From a bacterium (GTDB lineage Bacteria; Desulfobacterota; Deferrisomatia; Deferrisomatales; BM512), in the NCBI GenBank assembly GCA_009724975.1, contig SRXB01000060.1, positions 1 through 9,386 on the forward strand: a stretch of 9,386 nt of DNA, given 5' to 3'. A program made the translations under genes and the position numbers. This document shows, piece by piece, positions 5,524 to 9,386 of the stretch. The stretch's first letter is position 1. Each line of letters begins with the position of its first letter. The notes under the pieces were generated by a model, which was given only the letters and a program-made list of their open reading frames with translations, had not been told where the DNA came from and made no database searches.

Positions 5524-5666
5524 TCGTGACACCTCTGAGCTTGTTGGCTCAAGATATCAAATCCCCAACATTTTGGGGAGGGTCTTTTTTTAACCCCATC
5601 TTATGGTGGTCGAGATCGTCAGCTTTTGATATTTTCAATTCAAGCATTTTTGCTACGGAGGCTGTC
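5524..5666. promoter_or_regulatory. Divergent intergenic region with hairpin and flanking inverted repeat
   Basis: This 143-nt spacer separates the restriction operon (minus) from the replication module (plus) and must hold promoters for both. It contains a perfect 7-bp inverted repeat TCCCCAA (5562-5568) / TTGGGGA (5573-5579) with a 4-nt loop. On the plus strand a 7-T run (5585-5591) follows 5 nt after the stem, so it is terminator-like. ATATCAAA at 5554-5561 is also repeated inverted at 5625-5632. I could not pick a promoter with good -35 and -10 boxes. The repeats could be operators or an attenuator in the leader of the plus-strand genes. Confidence 0.4.
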
Positions 5667-6608
5667 ATGCTCGCCCTTGAAGAATGGGCCAAGGATCGCA
5701 ATTTTCTGATTGCGATTTTTTCGACCCAGATTGCCGCCACAGCCCAAACTTTAGACCTGCCATTGCATGAGATCAAAGCTCATAGGCTGTGCGGTATCCA
5801 GTTTGCGCCTCCCAATCCTCACGCCTGGTTCAAACTCTATCGGTCACATCGGCTTCCCACTGTCTTTCTCCGGGAAATTTTCCGCCATCTTTCCCGCCTA
5901 GACAAATCCACCATCTCCACCTGGCAAGATGTTGTCGACTATCTACCAAAAATTTCGAAAGAACGGCCCCGTATTACCTTGACACCGGAAGCAACCGAAA
6001 AAGCCCTTCGGCTTCGAGACTCTTTATGGGCCGAAAACTTCAAGGATTTGGCAGCGGACTTCTCACCAGAGCCATTAGAACCTGCCTTCCGGGACAAAGC
6101 TCTTTCTCTGATCGATCAACACGGACTGGCAGCATCATACTATTTCTTCGTGCTTTTCCCTTGCTGGCTGCACTACCGCATACACCCAACACTACTATAT
6201 CGCAAGGCCAGGCACGGCGATGTGGACGCCATCGAAAAGCTGCTGCGCCTCGATGCCTTGATGATCCATGATCCTTATATCGGCAAGCGCATTCAGGCAT
6301 TACGCTTCAAAAATAAGTTCAACACATATGAAGAACTCATGGCCGCCCCACTGAAGTTGCCCAAAGTGAAAGCCTCCCATAAACGCCTGAAAATGGCCTT
6401 TGCTGGCCTGATTTCAGTTGTTGCTCAATTAACCAAACAACCTCTGAACGAACCCGAGATTCGCGCCCTTTTCGATGCTGCGGCAAAAGATGCCGGACGC
6501 GGTGACATTGATACCGACCTCCCACCCAGCCAAGAGGCTTTCTCCAAAGCCATTCAGCGAGAACGGGCTTTCTGGTTGGCAAGTGTGACGCCGGACAAAA
6601 AAATCTGA
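5667..6608 (+). CDS. Conserved-looking element protein of unknown function
   Basis: The 313-residue product has no signal peptide and one or two mildly hydrophobic stretches (ASYYFFVLFPCWLHY, about 156-170), but overall it looks like a soluble helical protein. The segment LYRKARHGDVDAIEKL followed by LRLD and HDPYIGKRI (about 177-207) has the look of a conserved motif. I associate it with hypothetical proteins of integrative elements, but I cannot name a family. No nuclease, helicase, HTH or recombinase motif is evident. The start at 5667 has GGAGG 5 nt upstream; the frame is open further back to a GTG at 5526, but that would run through the divergent promoter region. It is followed after 73 nt by the replication initiator on the same strand, so a role in replication, copy control or maintenance of the element is possible. 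That is inference from position only. Confidence 0.75.
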   Translation: MLALEEWAKDRNFLIAIFSTQIAATAQTLDLPLHEIKAHRLCGIQFAPPNPHAWFKLYRSHRLPTVFLREIFRHLSRLDKSTISTWQDVVDYLPKISKERPRITLTPEATEKALRLRDSLWAENFKDLAADFSPEPLEPAFRDKALSLIDQHGLAASYYFFVLFPCWLHYRIHPTLLYRKARHGDVDAIEKLLRLDALMIHDPYIGKRIQALRFKNKFNTYEELMAAPLKLPKVKASHKRLKMAFAGLISVVAQLTKQPLNEPEIRALFDAAAKDAGRGDIDTDLPPSQEAFSKAIQRERAFWLASVTPDKKI

Positions 6609-6681
6609 TTCAACTGTCCGGGCACTTTCCCCCGCTTGCTGCTATCTCTTTGCGCAACAAAGCACAAGGAGATGACAGCGA

Positions 6682-7926
6682 ATGTCACAGAATTACCCCG
6701 GCAACTTCTCAGACCCAGCCCTCGCCGGCCCGTTGCCGCCCCACGCGGGCGAGCGGGCCGACGAGACGGGCTGGGCTTTCCCATGCATGGCGGAGTCTGT
6801 AACACGCCATGCGCTAATCCCATTTCAGGGAGGATGGACCTTTCTTCTTTGTGGTCTGGACTCTTTCGATGTTGGTGGCTTTGTCGAATGGGATGACCAT
6901 TGGGAACAAACCAAGTCCATATTGCAGGGACAGAAAGATGCCTCCTGCGGCAAAGATGGCCTAATCGACATTTTGGCAAACGGTCGGCCATTCATGCACC
7001 GGCCAACAGCCAAACCGCCAAATTACCGCTTTCATCTGCAATTCCCCGAATATCACCTCTACCTGGCAATTACCAATCCGCCCAGGAAATCGCCGAACGT
7101 TTACCTTTCCTTTAATTCCGAAGCCCTCTGGAAGCTAGGCACACCTGAATGCCTGCAGCTTGCCGAAAGTGACCTGCAATCGCTCGGCGGCAGCCTGCTT
7201 TATTTCCAGCCAAGCCGCTGCGACCTAGCCGCCGATTACTTCATTCCCGGCGACTTATCCCGCGCCTTCCTCGAATCTCACAAGGTTTCCAGAAGTCGGA
7301 AGATCGAGCAGCACCTGAACGACACCACGCCGGAAACTTTTTACGTCGGCGACAAGGGCGCACCGATCCGGCTGCGCATCTACGACAAGGGCAAAGAAAT
7401 CACCCACAGCAAAAAGTCGTGGTTTCTCTCCCTTTGGGATCTGCAAGACCCAGCCTGCGTCTGGCGCACCGAATACCAGGTACGCCGGGCGGTGCTCAAG
7501 CAGTTCGGAGTCAACACCATCGACGATCTGCAAGCCAGGCTCGGCGGCGTGTGGCGCTATCTGACGGAAGAATGGTTTTCCCTGCGCTTACCGGATCAAG
7601 CCAAGCAGGATCGGCGCACCGTGCATCCCTGGTGGGAAGACGTCCAAGGGCGAGCGGATCAGTTCGGTCCTGCCATCAGTCTGCAACGCTCCCTCGATGG
7701 CGAGCAGCCGCCCGACCTCGCCTGGTACATCTCGCACATATCCGGTTGCCTGCCATCAATCGCGGCCCGGCTTGGCACTAATGATTTCAAAGAGGCGGCA
7801 AACCGGCTTTATAGCGAAATGTGCAACTACTGGTTTAACCGGGACTTCCAAGAGGAATACGCCAAGCGCGCCATCAAGCTCGGCAAACACCCGGCAACAG
7901 GAGGGGCGCATGAAAAAGAGTGGTGA
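6682..7926 (+). CDS. Rolling-circle type replication initiation protein (Rep_trans-like)
   Basis: The 414-residue product would nick the element's origin and start rolling-circle replication. Three signposts match the replication initiation factor family (Rep_trans, as in pT181 Rep and phage RstA): SRCDLAADYF (178-187), RLRIYDKGKEI (230-240) with a candidate active-site tyrosine Y234, and VWRTEYQVRRAVLKQFG (260-276). The C-terminal third holds DLQARLGGVWRYL and a long helical tail. The first 40 residues are Pro/Gly/Ala-rich and look disordered; they are encoded by a GC-rich stretch that forms a large palindrome. AAGGAG lies 10 nt before the ATG at 6682. The end overlaps the next gene by 17 nt. 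In integrative elements such proteins support replication of the excised circle. Family assignment is from motif reading; the catalytic residue is my suggestion. Confidence 0.85.
   Translation: MSQNYPGNFSDPALAGPLPPHAGERADETGWAFPCMAESVTRHALIPFQGGWTFLLCGLDSFDVGGFVEWDDHWEQTKSILQGQKDASCGKDGLIDILANGRPFMHRPTAKPPNYRFHLQFPEYHLYLAITNPPRKSPNVYLSFNSEALWKLGTPECLQLAESDLQSLGGSLLYFQPSRCDLAADYFIPGDLSRAFLESHKVSRSRKIEQHLNDTTPETFYVGDKGAPIRLRIYDKGKEITHSKKSWFLSLWDLQDPACVWRTEYQVRRAVLKQFGVNTIDDLQARLGGVWRYLTEEWFSLRLPDQAKQDRRTVHPWWEDVQGRADQFGPAISLQRSLDGEQPPDLAWYISHISGCLPSIAARLGTNDFKEAANRLYSEMCNYWFNRDFQEEYAKRAIKLGKHPATGGAHEKEW
6714..6775. repeat. Large imperfect palindrome inside the 5' end of rep
   Basis: Nested pairing arms are visible: CCCAGCCC (6714-6721) with GGGCTGGG (6768-6775), TCG with CGA, GGCCCG (6727-6732) with CGGGCC (6754-6759), and CGCCC (6737-6741) with GGGCG (6747-6751) around a 5-nt loop. 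About 22 bp pair over 62 nt, centred near 6744. It lies within codons 11-32 of the initiator gene. In pT181-type plasmids the double-strand origin is inside rep and includes a cruciform, so this is a candidate origin; a simple RNA hairpin controlling rep translation is the alternative. Confidence 0.6.
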
Positions 7927-8113
7927 GCCAGCCCCCTCCCCTTTCATCTCGCCGAACGAGTTGGCCGAACGCTGGCAGTGTGCCAGGTCATCTGTTGACC
8001 GGATCGCAAGACGGGCGGGGATCAAACGTATCTGTCTTGGGGAAGGGAAAAACGGGATGGTGCGATTTCTACGGAAGGAGGTCGAAGCTTATGAACAAAA
8101 CCGCATGATCTGA
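7910..8113 (+). CDS. Small AlpA/excisionase-type helix-turn-helix protein
   Basis: The 67-residue product is a single winged-helix domain of the MerR-like excisionase/AlpA type. FISPNELAERWQCARSSVDR (about 12-31) forms the helix-turn-helix, followed by RRAGIKRICLGEGKNGMVRF as the wing and RKEVEAYEQNRMI as the last helix. Proteins of this kind act as excisionases that direct the integrase towards excision, or as transcription activators of integrase genes. AGGAGG lies 5 nt upstream of the ATG at 7910, and the start lies inside the last codons of the replication initiator (17-nt overlap), so the two are coupled. The integrase usually found near such a gene is not in the window. A role in excision is inferred from family and context; a plain regulator is equally possible. 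Confidence 0.82.
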   Translation: MKKSGEPAPSPFISPNELAERWQCARSSVDRIARRAGIKRICLGEGKNGMVRFLRKEVEAYEQNRMI

Positions 8114-8133
8114 CAATCAACTACACCCGCATC

Positions 8134-8168
8134 AAAAAGCCTCCGGGAACCGCAAGTCCCCCGGGGGC
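8134..8168 (-). terminator. Hairpin terminator between convergent genes
   Basis: GCCTCCGGG (8139-8147) and CCCGGGGGC (8160-8168) form a 9-bp GC-rich stem around a 12-nt loop. Read on the minus strand the stem has one mismatch and is followed directly by TTTTT (8138-8134), so it should end the minus-strand transcript of the gene stopping at 8190. Read on the plus strand it has one G-U pair and is followed by the weak ATTAATTT, so it may also slow transcripts coming from the rep module. Confidence 0.65.
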
Positions 8169-8189
8169 ATTAATTTCCAACGTTTCAAG

Positions 8190-9212
8190 TCAGCTATTAT
8201 TATCATAAGCGAACACCGCATTGTGTAACTTGAGCAGCTTTCCCTTTTCCTCACTATAACAGCCTATTTTAATGCGAGCATTGCCGTCTATTTTTACATT
8301 ATTAATTGCGACAGGAACCCTAAATGTTTCATTATCACTTACCACAACCTCAAAATCAGCATCACCTACCTTCTCAATGCCGACGGAAAAAAAATTCACA
8401 TCATTCAACTCCAACTTAATTGGCATAACATAATCCATCACAGTCTTTAGCTCATTTTTGAAATCGACCTTAGCTTCTATTTTTATTTTCTGCAAGGAAC
8501 CCTCGCCTACATATACCTTTATCGCATCACCTATATTCACAACGTATGACGACTTACTGTTTAACAACGAATATCTCGTTCTTATCTCTAGCCTTTTTTT
8601 ACCAACTAGATCCTTGTTACTTATGCTTATATAATTATCTTTAGTATCAATTGTGTAAAACTCAACACCTTCGTTATCTACATAATATTTTCTATTTTTA
8701 TGAAGATAATAACCATCACGGTTATTATTGAAATTGACCTCATATACATTGTTTTTCACAGAAAAGCTCAATACGTCTTCATTTACAAAATCTTCTTTTT
8801 TCATATATCGTGGCTCACTATCGAAAACCATATGTGAGGCCACAAGTATTTTAGGAAATTTTTTATTTGGCAAGCTTATATTTTTTTCATTGTTCTGGCA
8901 AGTTATGACAGGAATAGCGGCGTTATTACATTTGATAGAAAAATCATTTATTGGTTTTTTATCTCCATCTTCTACAAATACGTTGAATGGCTTTTCATAT
9001 CCACAAATAAAATAATATACACCTGGCGCCAGCATCAAAAACATAGGAAGGCTAAATGCGGTAATTATATACCAGAAAAATTTTGCAATCTTCTTATTAT
9101 TAATAGCACAAAGAGTAACTACAGCACTCCATATGATGGCATACCAAAACAACATATGAGCCAGAATTTCTGGCATATAAGTTGTCAAAAGATCGCTATA
9201 TCCCATCTGCAT
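8190..9212 (-). CDS. AT-rich two-TM membrane protein with large extracytoplasmic domain, unknown
   Basis: The 340-residue product has two hydrophobic segments, about residues 16-37 (ILAHMLFWYAIIWSAVVTLC and onwards) and 44-70 (FFWYIITAFSLPMFLMLAPG and onwards), with a lysine-rich turn between them (NNKKIAK). By the positive-inside rule the loop is cytoplasmic and both termini face outwards. The remaining 270 residues are rich in Asn, Lys, Asp, Val and Ile with a beta-strand pattern; Cys 70, 94 and 104 might be disulfide partners. I recognise no family. Its base composition is much lower in GC than anything to the left, which points to separate acquisition. The ATG overlaps the stop of the preceding partial gene as TAATG, without a ribosome binding site of its own, so translation is probably coupled. 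A defence, immunity or surface role would fit such cargo but is speculation. Confidence 0.75.
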   Translation of the reverse strand: MQMGYSDLLTTYMPEILAHMLFWYAIIWSAVVTLCAINNKKIAKFFWYIITAFSLPMFLMLAPGVYYFICGYEKPFNVFVEDGDKKPINDFSIKCNNAAIPVITCQNNEKNISLPNKKFPKILVASHMVFDSEPRYMKKEDFVNEDVLSFSVKNNVYEVNFNNNRDGYYLHKNRKYYVDNEGVEFYTIDTKDNYISISNKDLVGKKRLEIRTRYSLLNSKSSYVVNIGDAIKVYVGEGSLQKIKIEAKVDFKNELKTVMDYVMPIKLELNDVNFFSVGIEKVGDADFEVVVSDNETFRVPVAINNVKIDGNARIKIGCYSEEKGKLLKLHNAVFAYDNNS

Positions 9213-9386
9213 TATAATCTTTCAGTCGATCCAATATTAATATTCTTGATCAGAACACCGCCACTTTTCTTCCAGACGGCAATGCCTACGTTAGAAAAAT
9301 CTTCGTTTTTCGTGATATTTTGCGACGTATCTAAATAATCAAAAGCGGCCTGCTCCCCAAGATCAGTCTTCATTATTAAATAATAG
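9212..9386 (-). CDS. C-terminal part (or whole) of a small AT-rich gene, unknown
   Basis: A minus-strand frame is open from the window edge to the TAA at 9214-9212 and is too near the edge to stand out. It reads YYLI, then MKTDLGEQAAFDYLDTSQ, then a polar stretch, and ends in GGVLIKNINIGSTERL. If the ATG at 9373 is the start the protein has 53 residues, but no ribosome binding site is visible before it and the frame is open upstream, so a longer gene cut by the edge is more likely. Its stop overlaps the start of the 340-residue membrane protein gene by one base (TAATG), which is the main argument that it is real. It has the same AT-rich, Asn/Lys-rich composition as that gene. Function is unknown. 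Confidence 0.55.
   Translation of the reverse strand, partial: YYLIMKTDLGEQAAFDYLDTSQNITKNEDFSNVGIAVWKKSGGVLIKNINIGSTERL

Larger units (their letters stand above)
4139..9386. mobile_element. Integrated genetic element (left portion), inserted at initiator tRNA-Met
   Basis: Everything right of the tRNA remnant has accessory character: a restriction-modification pair, a rolling-circle type replication initiator, an excisionase/AlpA-like protein, an unknown 313-residue protein and AT-rich genes of unknown function. Base composition is more variable and lower in GC than in the left part, most sharply after 8170. The combination of a replication initiator and an excisionase-like gene with a tRNA attachment footprint fits an integrative plasmid, ICE-like island or satellite. 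No integrase or transfer gene is visible, so the type of element stays open. The right end is beyond the window. Confidence 0.7.

Noticed and set aside
5526..5666. Upstream extension of the 313-residue gene to a GTG at 5526
   Set aside because: It would cover the divergent control region and hairpin; the ATG at 5667 has a strong GGAGG at good spacing.
1..9386. CRISPR array or insertion sequence
   Set aside because: No regularly spaced repeats and no transposase-like frame or paired terminal inverted repeats were found on reading either strand.

Overview
The window looks like a GC-rich chromosome of an anaerobic or respiring proteobacterium, most likely in the Desulfuromonadia/Geobacter neighbourhood. 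That is an inference from the System II (ResB/CcsA) cytochrome c maturation genes, the style of the small zinc-ribbon protein and the initiator-tRNA 3' sequence. An integrated mobile element begins in the middle of the window.

Left part (1 to about 4,090), core chromosome, all genes on the minus strand. A promoter (3298-3326) drives a leader that matches the yybP-ykoY manganese riboswitch (3191-3290) and ends in an intrinsic terminator (3151-3199). The riboswitch sits directly upstream of a zf-TFIIB-type zinc-ribbon gene (2788-3093). Downstream, with short gaps and no clear terminator, come a ribbon-helix-helix protein (2578-2766), a Cys-rich exported protein (2089-2523), resB (569-1999) and ccsA (1-572, cut by the window edge). 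ResB and CcsA together form the heme transporter and cytochrome c synthase of System II. Upstream of the riboswitch promoter is a small exported or anchored protein of unknown function (3587-4006).

Junction (about 4,045-4,290). On the minus strand lies a perfect 3' half of an initiator-type tRNA-Met(CAT), running from the anticodon loop to the 3' end, with no matching 5' half, followed by a terminator-like hairpin. This is the expected footprint of site-specific integration into a tRNA gene. The element therefore extends rightwards from here and leaves the window at 9,386. Two 9-bp direct repeats sit just inside this end.

Right part (about 4,140 to 9,386), element cargo. A minus-strand pair encodes a BglII/BstYI-family restriction endonuclease and an MT-A70 adenine methyltransferase. 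Divergent from it is a plus-strand module: a 313-residue protein of unknown function, a rolling-circle type replication initiator (Rep_trans-like) carrying a large palindrome in its 5' end, and an overlapping small AlpA/excisionase-type DNA-binding protein. A hairpin separates this module from a convergent, strikingly AT-rich pair of translationally coupled minus-strand genes: a two-TM membrane protein with a large extracytoplasmic domain, preceded by a partial small gene. Their function is unknown. No integrase is present in the window; one would be expected beyond the right edge.
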